This document shows, one piece after another, positions 45,182 to 57,817 of a DNA stretch of 64,000 nucleotides (position 1 is the stretch's first letter; each line of letters opens with the position of its first letter). This stretch comes from Puccinia triticina (taxonomy: Eukaryota > Basidiomycota > Pucciniomycetes > Pucciniales > Pucciniaceae). The notes under the pieces are model-generated. The model was not told the origin of the DNA. It made no database searches and saw nothing but the letters and a program-made list of their open reading frames with translations. The DNA is taken from NCBI RefSeq assembly GCF_026914185.1, contig NC_070564.1, forward strand, positions 3,782,001 to 3,846,000, read 5' to 3'. Both the position numbers and the translations under genes were made by a program.

Positions 45182-47027
45182 TTACATATGAACTACATTC
45201 CCCAGTCGGTAGTGCGATCCTCCGATAGGATGATCAGTGCTAACCGGATGACGGAAAGCAGGATAAAAAAATGGAGGTACACCAAAAGAGGAGAAAAACA
45301 AGATAATATCAGTATATAACAGGACGGATCGATGTTTGCCATCGATCCGGTCGGCTTTCCAAGCACGAGGCATGATCATCTCGGCAAACCACAGCTTTTC
45401 CTTCTTCATCACATCCCAGAACACCTGTTGCCTTGACTCGGAATGGTACGGCCAGAACACGACAGCTGACGGTCGGTTTGCGAGGCTTCGGGGAGGACTG
45501 GTGGCTTATGATCACTCGAGCCTCTGTCCATGGAAAATGATGCGGTCGTGAATCGGACAGTGTTTTTGGCAGGAGTCCAGAACACAATGTGCGTCGGGCC
45601 ATCTTCTCGTATGAGACATATTGAATGATATGTGAGTGCGATCTTGAAGTCTTCGCTTGTGAAGGTCGTGCTATGAACTGAGGGATCCATCTCCCCTGAA
45701 GTGTGGATGTGCCCGGGGCTGGCACAGCCAATAATTATGTGCACGAGAATGTTGTTGTCAAGCCGAACTGCGGATGCTCAAAGATTTAAAAACCGTTAGC
45801 GCGTTCGAGTAGAGCAGCAGGACTTGATGCTAGAGAAGAGAACAGAAAGGTTATGCCCCACGTGTGTGCTCCAAAGCGTCGAACACCATCAATATCAGAA
45901 AAGCAAGTCTTTGTTGCGCACTTTGAGTTACTTTGTTGTTTGTTGCCAATGAGACATCGAGAGTGGATCGCAGACATAATCTGCTGACCCAATCAGGATA
46001 TTTTCCCGGAGATGTGAATGTAGACACTTGTTCGGGGCTGGCTCAGCCAATGAATTTATGCACATAGCATGGCGAAGGGAGTAGTTCACTTGTCAAGTCG
46101 AACTACAGATACTCAAAGAGATAAAAAGCGTTAGCGGTTCGGAATAGGGGTGCAGGACTTGTTGCTAAGAAGAAAAGAGAAAGGTTGTAGCCCACATTTG
46201 TTGTCCGACGTAGCGAACGTACGGTGATAGCAGAAGATCGAGTCTTCGTTGCGCATCTCGAGTACATTCGTTGCGTATTGCCAGAAGGAGTAATCAGGTG
46301 ACATTGGGAGTGTATCGCAGATACAATCTGCTGGTCCAACGCTGAGATGGAAAGTCAATCAAATGCAAGATGGCCAAGGAGAAAGAATGTCAAGCAGAAG
46401 CTCGAGCAGGATATTTTCCCTATGACTCCACAATTGAGAGTTCACCCTGGTCAGATATGCCTGACGTGACTTGCAAATCAACTTGCAACTTGCATCCCGG
46501 AATAGATACGGAATCAATATAGGTGAAGGTAATTTGAGAGAGATGTGACAGCACTTGGCCGAATCGATGGTGAGGTTGACCAATCATGATGGCTAGACTG
46601 TTAGTCCCGTTCATCTCGAAGGATAAGGATGAAATCAAATGGATCGGACGAGATTATATGAAACCTAATGCTTCAAGAGGACGTCGATTAAGGGGGGTAT
46701 AAGCAACCGATAGGCCGCTGCCACATCACTAAGGCGTCACCACTACGCAAAGTCATATTCAAAGAAGGGATGGAAGAGAATCACCTCTGATCCGAGGCAT
46801 GAATATGATGATGATGACAAGAGAGGATTATGGGCAGTCCCAAGAGAAAATTTGGATCGGTTCGAGGAAGATGCAGTCGCACATATTCCATAGGTGAATA
46901 ATACCTTTTGGCTCAGAACAGCCACGTCCAAGTATGGAGGGAGCAATCCGTCTGGATAAAGCGATCGAAAGAGGACCTCAATCCACATGAGATATAAGAG
47001 CGGATGGAGGTATGAGGGATTGGGCAT
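45182..47027 (-). other. Possible multi-exon gene of unknown function
   Basis: Several minus-strand blocks have protein-like composition but lie in different frames: MPNPSYLHPLLYLMWIEVLF (47027 on), a block with HRFGQVLSHLSQITFTYIDS (46638-46420), LIREDGPTHIVFWTPAKNTV (about 45,620) and SRQQVFWDVMKKEKLWFAEM (about 45,440-45,380). They could be exons of one gene; a GTATTA donor follows LDVAVLSQK. I could not build a complete model, and two internal segments are duplicated (45711-46340). No family recognised. Confidence 0.3.
45711..46340. repeat. Diverged tandem duplication, two ~300-bp units
   Basis: 45711-45990 and 46031-46340 align over their length: gggctggc(a/t)cagccaat at the start, then a shared run through tcaaagaGataaaaa-cgttagcg, ggacttgatgctaga/ggacttgttgctaag, and ending tcgcagaca/tacaatctgctg. 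They differ by many substitutions and small indels, so the duplication is old. Confidence 0.6.
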
Positions 47028-48869
47028 TGTCAGCCCCCAGTAGAATAGCTATCCCGAATTTAAGGAGCGACGGAGGGGGAATAGTTTAAAAAAAATCACG
47101 GCAATGAGAGCAGTCAGGAGAAGGGTATACGAGTCTAGCTCAATCCGAAAAATGACGAGAAATCGCGGACTGGATGAAGGTGGGAAGAATGTGGGAGGAA
47201 TGTGGGAGGAATGTGGGAGGAAGTGGAAGCTGATGGGGAGCAGTCGACTACCAGAGTCCTCCTTTTATATGCCAAATCCACCGCGGAAAGAATCTTAGGT
47301 CACCAAGGTCTACTGAGGGTCAAAACAAAGGAGAGATGGTATGTTTGTCGCATTCTACCATGATGCTTAAACTTCCACTAAGCCAAATAATTCTTTTTTT
47401 TCTCTCAGTAATAACTGCTACTACAAAGGGTTCGTGATACCAACGCAACTTGGTTTTAACCACCTTTACCTAGGGCAAAACCATTATCATCCTCAACTTC
47501 TAGCTTGTTATGTAGACTATTTGTCTATTGCCGGGCACGATTCAGCGCCAAATCATTCTACACCACAACGAAGGAGACAGTTCGCCGTCATCAATCTCAC
47601 CAATACCACCCTACATATTTACACTTTCAGGGGGACGGGCTGTTTCTTTCAACATGAGCCGATGTCGCCTCACGTTGACAGCATGTTCTATTCGACATCA
47701 GTTGGACAAAGCTCACAGTATCTATCGTATACATATGTAAAGCGCAGACAGGAAAGTACGCAAGAAGAGCCCCGGCCAACTCCAGTCCTTGGTTCAATCT
47801 GTTTTGCAAGATAGAAACAGCTCAATTAAAACTTCCAAGTCCCTGTTTTTTGGCAACATATGTGGGTTTGGGTGTAGATTTTTAGCAGCGCTTCCATACG
47901 CCAATATGAGATTTAGGTTTGGCAAGCTCTTAACTAGTGGAAGTTCAACACCCAAACGTATGTAGTCTTTCACGACTGAACGTCACCCAGCTTTTCTACA
48001 TAATCCAAATTTGGAAGGAAAGCAATAATCTTTCACTCCCCATCATGTGCATCACAACCTTTGAGTTGGGAATCGGTGGGGCGGATGTGATCATTAGTTG
48101 ATTTGCAAGCTCAAAATAAACATGGCAGAAAAACTGGATGGCATACATAGCCGGCTAGCAAATAGTTTGCAACTAACAAACTGTCCACCAAATATCAAGC
48201 GTGCGGCCTCTCACGCTTTCGGCATCTTCCTCTTATGCTGCTTGGCCGCTGGTCCAACTGAGCTCCTGCTCGGGGGACCGAAGCGACCTGCAACGGAGGT
48301 CGCTTGGCTCGGAGGGTCCCTGGCAGACCCTGCGGGACGGCGTCCCCCCTCCACAAACAGAAGGACTTAGTTAGGGTTTGACCTGACTGCCGCGAATCCC
48401 AATGTGGAGCAGTAAAAAGAAAGAGAGCATATAAAATGGTAGGGTAGCCAAAATGAAAATGCTACATATTTACATAATTTTCATATTTATGTATCCATCG
48501 TGTGGGGACATGTAAGGATGTAAAACTTGCGTTTACATCATGATCAGGGCACCACAAACGCCAGACCCAGTAGCTGAAAATTCACTCAATTCTTGAGAGT
48601 TTTTAGTACAATTACTCGTTAAGCAAGACAGTACAAAAAAGCGGTTCAACAAAGGCTGAAGGTAGCAAGAAAAATTAACGAAAGTAAGAGAAAGCATGGT
48701 TTCCATCTTGCTTCAGACAAATCATTAGACGAGTAGTTTCTGTTTGATCTTAAGTAATGCGGGAATATTATTATTGGCGAGGAAAGTTGTATGAGAAAAA
48801 GTTGACAGAATAGTACTAAGATGGAAAGTTATTTTGGTATGTCCATGTCGGTTCAGCTGATTTGAACGC
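47028..48869. other. No supported gene
   Basis: Contains a short three-fold repeat of gtgggaggaat (47,188-47,222), a plus-strand frame (47434-47814) without motifs, a hairpin gcgacctgcaacggaggtcgc (48,273-48,293) and AT-rich sequence. 48,600-48,869 is the 3' flank of the transporter gene. Confidence 0.35.
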
Positions 48870-51800
48870 TCAGAATGTGAATGTTGCGGTCGACTTTCCG
48901 CGGCCGAAAGAGTAAACGACAAAGGATGAGAAGAATAAGCCGACAGTGATACCGATGGCGACTTGGACCATACGGAAACCTGCGTAAAAGAAGTGGAATG
49001 AGTTCGTCGTCGGCAATCTAAAGCTCAGTAGATGCATCACTTACCGATGATCAGCCCATTGCTGTAAGAATCCCCTGAGTTGGAGTGATAAGTCATTGCA
49101 AGACCACCTGCCGCTGCAATCCCCGAGGGGACCAAGAAAAGGACACCAGTGACCATACTAGTGAGGTAGAAGGTTGCACTTCTCTGGTTAATTTTTCATT
49201 CATATTTGCCGAGAATAGTGGTTAGTAGCTAACCTAGTAAAAGCCGTCCCTTTGAAAATTCGCGAGTACATATTGCCCAAGAGACCAATCACAAACGCGC
49301 CCAAGAAGGAGACAACGTCGGATCGATCAAAAATCTATGAACAACATTGTCAATTATGGGAGGGGTTAGGCTTGCAAAGTCATTATTCCTGTGGAACGGT
49401 CAGATGAAAGAGCTTACAAATTGATTGGCAAAGTAATTGCAAACCCATCCGATGCATGCAATGATAATCATCACCGGCATTTGCTTCGTCCAGATGGGTT
49501 GCAAGTTCCAGAGACTCAAGAAGAAAGAAAACATTGGAACGAGCAGGAAAGACCAATATGGGCTTGCAGATTGTCTCCACCACTCCCATTGAGGCTCTCG
49601 GTAACATTGAATCCGCCCTTGGTGAAGTCCCCCTTCACCGGATCCAGTGCCATTCGAGAAGGTGAAGTCTCCAACCATGCCAGGAATAGTCCCGTTCATT
49701 CCGCTGAATGACCCCGACAAAGTGTAGACACGTGTAGCTGATTGCATCTCGGTAAAATGACGTGCTTTTGGATCCAAGAGGTAGTAAAAGTCGGATCCTA
49801 TGGAGATTCCAAATCCCTGTCCAGTAAACGAGCGTCAGTCAAGGTAATCGGCAATTCATCGAAAAATCGAAATACCGAAAGACTTACAAGGAAAAGAGAG
49901 TAAATCACAGCGTAAACCATCTTAACAGAGCCAGCAATCAAGTTTTTTGAGGCCAATTCCAACGAACCACACACTAAGAGGGTACATAAAGTTTAACAAA
50001 CGATGAAGCGTTGATCGGTAAGAAATTGCAAGGGTTGACATACGAATTACGTAACCAGGCAAGATCAGCACCACTCCAGCGGATGAGAGGGACTCATAGC
50101 AGAAGAAGTTGGTAGTCGAGAGGCCTCTGGAAATGAAAGAAACGATTGTCGCCACCGAAATCTCGAAGATGCTGGAGTACATCTGATTGGTGGATGCCTT
50201 CAACTGCATGAACGCCAAGAAACTACCGAAGACACCGGCCACCCACTTTAGAAAACCAGGAGAGGATCAGTTGAAATGGCATTGCGATTTGGGTGTAATT
50301 GCGCTTACCCCATCGACAAAGCTTCCGGCAAAACCCAAGATAGCAATGGTGCCACAGCAGAAGAACGCAATGACCATCCTTTGCCAAGGGCTATAGAGTG
50401 GACTTTCGTTCAAGATCTTGTGGAGAGCTGCGCTTCCTTGCCCAACTCCAGTATGGTCGTGAACTACAGACTTGTAGACACTGTGGACACGGTGAAGTTG
50501 TCCAAGATCGATCCCACCACTGGCCTTGACCTGAAAGCAACAAATGGAAGAGATATGATTAAATTAGGAATTCGATGCCTGTTATTGTCCGAAAGGAAAG
50601 CTCAAGTGTCTTACGAAGTGAGTTTCGGACGTCCGAGTGTCAGCATCGCCAAACGTGGCAATAACAATCGACGGCAGATGAACAAATTGTGCATCTATCT
50701 CTAGCACTCGGGCGGTGGCGTTAAGTTGGGATTCGAGACGGTGACTCGGAGCGCCAGTCGTCATCAAAGCTTTTGCAAGCTTGAGAATGAAGTTTTGTCT
50801 TTTCAAAATATCTGCAAACAAATTTAATTAGTCGTGGATATTGATCAAAACTTAGAGCGCCAAAACAATCCGACTCACCTGCTACGTGCCTGGTAATAGT
50901 AGCTCTTCGCTCTCGGTTCTTAGTCTTGCGATGATGGAATTTGCCCTGAACGGCATCGACAACTTCGCGAAAGGTTTTGACGGAGTAAAGACTTCGCGCA
51001 CTTGCTGCGTCGCTCTCGCCGCCATCTGAATCACGGGCTTTCCGGTTCCGTTTGGAAGACTGGACGTGTTTGTGAAGTTCGGACTTCGGGGGCGACTGAG
51101 AATAAAGTTTTTCGTCAGGGTTCCAAGGAGAAACAAAGGGGATCTTCCGTTGAACGACACGCGAGTCCGTGGAGACTTGTCGACTGGTCGCAACACTTTC
51201 GCCAGCATAGGTGGTGGCGGAGGTTGCTGAACCGGATCGTTCGATGGGGCCAGCTCTGTTGTTGCCGTAAAGCTCTAAAAGATGGGAGAGTACGCCGCCC
51301 TTTACCGATGAAACCGGAGGAGGCTCATCGAATTCATCGTCGTACTCTTCTGGCAACGAAGGAGGGTGGAGCCCGACTTTCTCAACCGGCTTTCCGCGAC
51401 GGCGTTTGATATGAGAGCCTACGATGTCCGCCGCCTTCCTGTTCGGTTCCTTTTCGACGACATCTTCAGTGGTCGCCCTGCGCAATGATGGTTTGGTAGG
51501 CTGGGAGGTCCGGTGCCGAGGATCTGCGTGTCTAGCTTCATCGTCCCCAGGTAAATTGAGCACCGGATAGCCAGACTCAAGATCACATGGTTTGTTTGGG
51601 CTGTCATGGCCCCGTAGTTCTTCATCTTGCAACGCTCTCAATCCCTCGCCTGGTGTATACATGCCATTGGATTGGGGTAGAGTGGATGAAACTTGGGAGG
51701 CAGCTTGGAGAGAATTAGCCAGTGCTTGATCGGTATAGTCAGAATTACGATAATCATGGTTGTAGTAAGTTCTCTCAGGATAACTAGGTGGTTGTCCATC

Positions 51801-52406
51801 AAGAGTTGATCTTCGAGTTAAGCGGGTCTGCGGAATACCTTCATTCGCACGAGAAAAAGGAGGCCGCCCATTGGAGAGCCCATCGGGGCGAGTTTGAAGC
51901 GAATCTTGGGCAAAGTTTGTGGAGGAAGGCTGAGGCACAAAGGATTGAGGTGGATAAGGAGGTTGATAAGTGGGCCCAGAGGCCTGGGTGAAATATTCGA
52001 CAGCTAGATCAGTCTTATTAGACTCAAAGTCATGCTTGGGTTTCTGCGAGTAGGATGCTTGCGGCCGAGTGTGAATGCTCTCGGAAGAAGACCTAAGTCG
52101 GGTGTTGGGTTTGGGCTCGGACTGAGTGGCAGGTAAAGAGGATACATGGGATGAGGGGGAATGATCTTGAGTGCGTTGGGCATCGGGATCGGTTTCCTCA
52201 ATGGGTGTATCAGGCTCTGAAGGAGTTGGGAAGTAGGCACCGGGCAGCATGCTGGCAGCAGGTGTTGCTGGTCGGTCTCGGAAGGATCTGCGGAGGGCGT
52301 CACCGTCGGGCATATCATCAATGTTTGAAGGGGCAAAAGTGCCCTCTGAAAACCTGACTGAGCTTCGCCGACGTTCAGAAAGACTTTGGCGGTTACTTCC
52401 AGACAT
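48870..52406 (-). CDS. Prm10/ThrE-family membrane protein
   Basis: Nine exons on the minus strand in consistent phase: 52406-50879, 50811-50615, 50530-50309, 50245-50044, 49973-49888, 49816-49418, 49334-49234, 49178-49045 and 48979-48870, about 992 aa. Residues 1-510 are a disordered, basic, Ser/Pro-rich cytosolic region. A ThrE-type domain follows, beginning with the family hallmark TTGAPSHRLESQL, then a first helical bundle (MVIAFFCCGTIAILGFAGSF, GVFGSFLAFMQL, AGVVLILPGYVI) and a second one after an extracytosolic loop with several N-x-T sites (MNGT, FSNGT). About ten membrane segments in all. Fungal relatives include yeast Prm10 (YJL108C), named as pheromone-regulated, and the bacterial ThrE threonine exporters. 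The transported substrate here is unknown. Confidence 0.88.
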
Positions 52407-55144
52407 GACACGACGAGAAAGAGTGAAGCGGGAGCAGCAAGATTTGAAAGAAGGTAGATGAAATCCTGGAGTTGGTTCTGAAGGAGTGATTATTCAATAA
52501 ACGTAGGAGTCTTGTTGCAATGAGCCCGGCGGACGAGTGGAAGCGATATTTATCTTCTGGGCAAATGAAGATTGAAGGGGATCGAGCGAGAACGAGTTCC
52601 CCTCGGTCCATGCAGGCAGAGAAGTGGGGACCTGTGATTAGGATTAGGTCTGGTGTCAGGCGCAGGACAGAAGACTGACTCGCGTTACACGCGGACCACC
52701 CGCGGTATATAACACCAGCATCGAAGAGACAAAGTAGCACAACGCGCACGTCGTCTCTCCCCATCCACTCCGGCCTCCGTGGCGCTCAGTGAGTGGGTGA
52801 CGGAAAGAGCGGCGACGCAGCACAGTGGCGGCTGTCTTTTACGCAGCCTGCCTGCCTGCCTGCCGCTCTCTCTGTGCAGGTTTCTGCACCTGACGCAGTC
52901 GGAACGCAAAGACGGGGCTCAACCTGTATAGCGGGAGCCCCAGTTTGTCGGCCTGCGTGCGGGCCGACTGTGTGTGGGACGAAGGGGAGGAGGAGTTCCT
53001 TTGACGACTCAGAGGGCTGAGACTCTCTGTCAACTCAGGAATCTCCTCCGAGCAGGACAGAAACCTAGACTGCTCGGGGAGTGGGGTTCGAGGCGCTAAG
53101 CCCATCAACTCCGGCTCGTCAAGGAGCCTGAGCCCAAGTGGCGAGAACCCCACACTCCCGACGGGGCGGAGTGCCTCATGTCTGCAGTTTGTCTCGTAAT
53201 CCCCCCCTGCCTAACCAGCGGTTGGCGGTCCTCACTAGGCCGTAGCCAGTTGTCAAGCTCGCGGCTGGTCTGAAGTCAATGCATATTTGCGGACGAACAG
53301 GTTAAAGGCAGACACTTTAAGTGATAGGCGACGGAAACATGTGCCTAGTGATTTTCTTAACTACCGGAAGAAATAGACTGATTGCCTTGATTTCTTGCTC
53401 GGGTACCATTGCTATGAATCACCTGTCTAACTCTTCCCGTTCCGGGAGTAGCAATTGTATGTTGTGTGCCATGCTATAGCCTGACAAGCCACCTTGCAAA
53501 AAGGCTATTGGTTCTGTTATCTTTTGGATTGACCGGTCTCACTACCAATTCTATTTTGGTGCTCGGCCAGGAGGAGGTGAACATGTTTCCATTCTATTCT
53601 GACCCATCGGCCGCTAGTTGATAACCATTGGTTCCTGTACCCCCTGGTGACACAGGTCTTGACTGGTTGGGGGAAGCTTAACGGGCAGGAGACGCGCGGG
53701 TAAACATGATGTGGAAGGCATTAAAAAAGGACATGTTCCATCACCAATTCACTCAAAGAGACCTTAGGCTCGCGGAGAGGGCGGGTTGTAGCGACTGCCC
53801 CAGTGATTGAAGGGAAATGGTTGAAGTCGCATGCCAAGTGGGGAGTTGAGTCAATTTAAAACTTGACAATCCGCGGAGATGTTCAAGTGATGGAGAGAAA
53901 CCTTTCTATGCGCGCTAATTACTACCCTGGCGCTGGCCACAGGGTTATTAGGTGACATTATTATTAATATGTACTCATGCCAAAAAAATTGAATTCTTAA
54001 GGAGTCTATTACGGAACACTACATGGCCTTCATCTACGAAGCAGATAGATACAAGAAGAAATTTATTGTATCAAAGGGTATGAACCAATGGTTTGCTCAT
54101 TACTGGAAGCGTAGCGTGAAGTGTTTAGTTCCGTGGATGCTCTAGACGCGTCATCCCCCCCAAGCGCCGGTGAAGCAGAACGACACGTTTATGCTACCGC
54201 CGACCGTAGAGGATGGGAAGCCTGGTTGAAGTCCAGACTCCTCACTCATAACACATTTTAGCAACTTCATTGCACCCACTTCATAACAACAGTTATCTTT
54301 TGATAACGCTCCACTATCACTACATTAAACCTGCCAATCTGAGATTGGTGGGCTTGTTTTAGTGTGTAGTGAACCAGGAAAGGCAGAGGTTTCCTCACAC
54401 ATCCCTTTCCGCACTCAGCAAAAGGTTCTCAGGAACACTTTTGAGCTTTATAGTGGTACAAGCGGGCTTTCAAGGAATTCACAACTCTGTCCTTTTCTGA
54501 CAGGGTGCCCACAATTACTGAATTCCATGTTGGTTTCACAAATTTGATGCAACCCCTTGGATCCACACGTCCGGGCGGCAAGGACTGCCCCCGGCGTGTA
54601 ACTGCCCACCCTTTCTGGTACCCAGTTGGGTATTACGGGATCTTTGGGTTCTGGCAAGGGACATGTGAAACTTCACTCCTGTCTTGACCTCATCTTTGAC
54701 TCTACTCACTGAGCATCATCAACTCCAGCTCACCTCAAACAACTGATCAGCAACACTCACCCCTCAATCCTCAAATCAATCAACACACCATACTCACAAT
54801 CAACAACAATCCCTCACTCACTCTCTTCTTCCCTTTTCTTTCTTCTCATCCTAATCTCATATCTTGTCACCCTCTTCTGTCCTTCTTTGTCTGGTAAGAT
54901 TTGACTTACTCATACTCAACAAACTTCAACCAAGATTCCCCAACTAAAAATCACTACACAGTCTGTCCTACTTCCTTGTCTTCCACAGTTCTCTCTTCCC
55001 TCAACAAGTCTCTGTCTGCTCAAGTGTTGGTTCTCTCTTCATACTTATCATTTTCTTTTGCTCTAAATGTCTCTCTGATTGTTTCTTCCTCAGTTTGTGT
55101 CGGCTTCAGTTTGAGGCAATAATTTATTAAATCAAAATCTCTTA
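52407..55144. other. Long region without a supported gene
   Basis: 52,407-52,800 is the 5' side of the Prm10-like gene. There is a CCTG microsatellite at 52,847-52,863, an imperfect palindrome around 53,078-53,160 (ggggagtggggttc / gaaccccacactccc), and T/C-rich sequence at 54,750-54,900 that resembles a promoter or LTR leader. I find no domain-bearing frame, tRNA or rRNA. Confidence 0.4.
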
Positions 55145-55930
55145 GGCCCCGTTTGGCGCCGATATAATTGGTGAAATAATCACCGGTGAAATAATCCGTG
55201 ACATTTTGATTATTTCACCCGAAATAAAATGCAATTCAACATATTGCTGGCGTTTGTCAGTACATCAAAATAAACCCAGCCAGCCAACCACCCACCTCTT
55301 GATCAACCAAGAAAGCGAATGGACGAACTCGCCCTCCACTCAATGACCACCCACCCGGTCATCGAGTGGCTATAGCCTATGACCCACCTCACCCACTCGA
55401 TGACCCAGTTGGCCATCGAGTGGATGTATTATAGTCCACCCAATGAACAGGACGGTCATCGAGTGGACTTATATCCACTCAATGGCCCGGTCGGTCATTG
55501 AGTGGAGTATGTTCCACTCGACAACCGACCGGGTCACTGAGTGGATACCTACTCCACTCGATGAACAACCGGGCTATCGAGTGGATAAGTCCAGTCGATG
55601 ACCCAGTTGGTCATCAAGCAAGTAAAGTGTTATATCCACTCGATGACCAACCGGGCCATCGAGTGGATATATAAGTCCACTCGATGACCAACTGTTGGTC
55701 ATTGAGTGGATACATCGAGCTAGTGGAGTGTTGTATCCACTCGATGAGGTTGGGAGTTGCGAGGGGTGGGTCTGATTTAGCCGCCGATATATCGGCATGT
55801 AGGAACTGTAATTTGTAATTATTTCATATTTTGGATATATCGGTTTGCCAAACGCCAGCGGCATTTTACCAATATAATCGTGAAATGTTTGTGAAATATG
55901 CTGCTGATTATATCAGTGCCAAACGGGGCC
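55145..55930. mobile_element. TIR element carrying its own palindromic tandem array
   Basis: The ends are GGCCCCGTTTGGC... and its reverse complement ...GCCAAACGGGGCC, continuing inward with mirrored gatataat/attatatc and aaacgccag/ctggcgttt blocks. The interior 55,330-55,750 is a tandem array (see separate entry). No transposase frame. A target duplication could not be defined. Superfamily uncertain (hAT or Harbinger-like end sequence). Confidence 0.7.
55330..55750. repeat. Array of ~35-45-bp palindromic units (CCACTCGATGACC...)
   Basis: About ten units built from CCACTCGATGACC, a variable centre (often aaccggg), and the reverse complement GGTCATCGAGTGG, separated by short tata-rich spacers (atatccac). 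Each unit is itself an inverted repeat, as in the array at 35386-36880, but the sequence is different. Confidence 0.8.
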
Positions 55931-56257
55931 TTCAAAAGCATATAAGGAGAAGGGTGAAACAAATTATGACCATTGGAGGAATGCAGAAGGCAAAATAAGG
56001 AGAAGAACCATGAATGTGGAGGTGAACAAGCTTTGGGAAGTGGAGATTCCTCATGTGGAAACAAATTCTAGCATTTAAACTTCAAAAATATGCAAGTGAT
56101 TGTGAAGCTTCCTAATTGACAGTCTAAAAATTGTGTTGAAAAATATTTTGAAATGTTCTCCTACTGATCCATTTGGTCCCAAGGCAAGATTCCTCAATTC
56201 ATTTGAGCCTGCGTGATGTATCCAATAATCCAAGGCTTCCCAGGTCAAGGTGTTGAT
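55931..56257. other. 3' flank of the 437-aa ORF; no gene
   Basis: AT-rich, no supported frame. Confidence 0.4.
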
Positions 56258-57571
56258 TTAGCTTGTGTAAGCCTTAAATTTTTTCTGTGTTGATGGAATA
56301 CTTGCAAAATTCTCAAATATTTCTTTTGCCTTGCTGAGAAGGTTTGAAACATTTTTGGTTTTGCTCTTATTTGAAATTACTGGAATAAATATTGTATCTA
56401 TCATCTGTACGTAAAAAAGAAACTGTGGATAGACCTTGTCAAAATTAAGAGATGGGAAATCTTTGTTTTTAATCAATTCTTCTTCAAAGTTGATATTAAG
56501 TTTGATGTTTGTTTGTATTTCCCAAAAATTGATCCATAGCTCTTTATTTTTCAAAAACTCATCAACAATTTTTAACTCTGACCTTTGAGTAATGTTTGGC
56601 TGTCTTCCTGATTTGTTTTCATCTGCCAAATTGGAAATTTTATAATGGATGTGGTAAGCTAGTCTAACCTCATTAAATAGGGTTGGAGCAGTGCCATAAT
56701 CCATCTCAATACGTCCCCTTGGACCTACTTGCATTTTTCTCAAGACTTTATCTATTCTTTCTTGAACATCTTGGCTTGGGTGTTGAGAAAAAAGGCTGTA
56801 TTTATCAAAATGTATTCTTTTCATGTGAAACCTGACAGATGACCTCAGGTGATTGTTCAAATGCTCAAAAGAGAATACATAAACTAAGTTGAAGAACTCC
56901 TTGAAGTTAATATTATTATTTACATCTTTCTTTCCCCCTAAAGCTATATCCTGGACTTGCTTAGAGCATGAGCTGCTAATCCAGTATCTTAAAAATTTCC
57001 AAAGTAAATTAGGAATTGACAATTTGTGATCAATTGTGGGATCTTTCTGATCTATTAGGATTTGTGCAAAATCTTTGAAATCTTTGATTGCATTTCTCAT
57101 CAAATCTGGTATTTTCTCATTCATCTTGCAAATAGACTCAAGGGGATTGAGTATGTGATCAATCATTTGGCAGTGGAATAAGAACAGGGTTAAAATCTCT
57201 TTGAAATTTCCAGATAAAAATACTTCATGTTCCATTTCTTTATTGAAATTGACATTTGTCTGTCTTTCCCAAAATTTGAACCATAGAGCCTTGTTTGCCA
57301 AAAATGTGGCAAGTGTGTTTATTTGTAGATTACGAATATGAGTGGATTTCATCCCAACTCTTCCAGTATTACCAATTTCATCTTCAGGTGTGATATTTTG
57401 GAAAGCTGCTACAACCTGATTGAACCACAAGTATTCACTTCCTGGCTCAAACATGATGCTTCCTGTTGGGCCCAATTTCATTGCACAGAAGATTTTGTTA
57501 AGTTTTTTATCAATTTTCTTGTGTGAGGCATGAACATGAATGCTTGATTTGTTGAAGTACAAGATATCCAT
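56258..57571 (-). CDS. Unknown protein with an internal duplication
   Basis: A single open frame of 437 aa with strong protein character but no known domain. Two halves repeat each other: residues ~20-165 (IDKKLNKIFCAMKLGPTGSI ... LANKALWFKFWERQTNVNFN ... LFLFHCQMIDHILNP) and ~275-430 (RIDKVLRKMQVGPRGRI ... LKNKELWINFWEIQTNIKLN ... FLFYVQMIDTIFIP). No signal peptide at this Met. It lies 50-60 nt downstream of a small ORF and the secreted-protein ORF on the same strand, with a possible acceptor (TTTGCAG, about 57,587), so it may be the 3' part of one larger gene. AT-rich codon use sets it apart from the conserved genes. Confidence 0.55.
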   Translation of the reverse strand: MDILYFNKSSIHVHASHKKIDKKLNKIFCAMKLGPTGSIMFEPGSEYLWFNQVVAAFQNITPEDEIGNTGRVGMKSTHIRNLQINTLATFLANKALWFKFWERQTNVNFNKEMEHEVFLSGNFKEILTLFLFHCQMIDHILNPLESICKMNEKIPDLMRNAIKDFKDFAQILIDQKDPTIDHKLSIPNLLWKFLRYWISSSCSKQVQDIALGGKKDVNNNINFKEFFNLVYVFSFEHLNNHLRSSVRFHMKRIHFDKYSLFSQHPSQDVQERIDKVLRKMQVGPRGRIEMDYGTAPTLFNEVRLAYHIHYKISNLADENKSGRQPNITQRSELKIVDEFLKNKELWINFWEIQTNIKLNINFEEELIKNKDFPSLNFDKVYPQFLFYVQMIDTIFIPVISNKSKTKNVSNLLSKAKEIFENFASIPSTQKKFKAYTS

Positions 57572-57628
57572 CCTGGAATTGAAACTTGTGCTGCAAATTT
57601 CAATTTCCTTTTTATTGTTGAGGGGGAA

Positions 57629-57817
57629 TTAAAAAGACACAGATGTAGGTAAACTGTTGTGACTATCAGTCAGATCCACTAGATCATTATTGATTCCAAT
57701 ATTGGCTCCTTCTGCTACATCTGAAGAATGCCTGAAGGCAATTTGATACAATTCATCAACCTTCTTGAATTTTGTTTCAGCTTTCAGAGAAGGACTGCAT
57801 GCCATTTTTTCTTCCAA
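57629..57817 (-). CDS. Small ORF between two unknown proteins, possibly an exon
   Basis: 62 aa (EEKMACSPSLKAETKFKKVD ...). It begins only one base after the stop of the secreted-protein ORF and shares its Lys/Ser-rich character; it may be an additional exon joined by an intron I cannot place. No domain. Confidence 0.3.
   Translation of the reverse strand: MEEKMACSPSLKAETKFKKVDELYQIAFRHSSDVAEGANIGINNDLVDLTDSHNSLPTSVSF

Noticed and set aside
47434..47814. 126-codon plus-strand frame
   Set aside because: No start context, domain or splice support; opposite-strand frames of similar length overlap it.
53078..53160. Imperfect palindrome as a MITE
   Set aside because: The arms differ in length and no target duplication is visible; kept only as a note.
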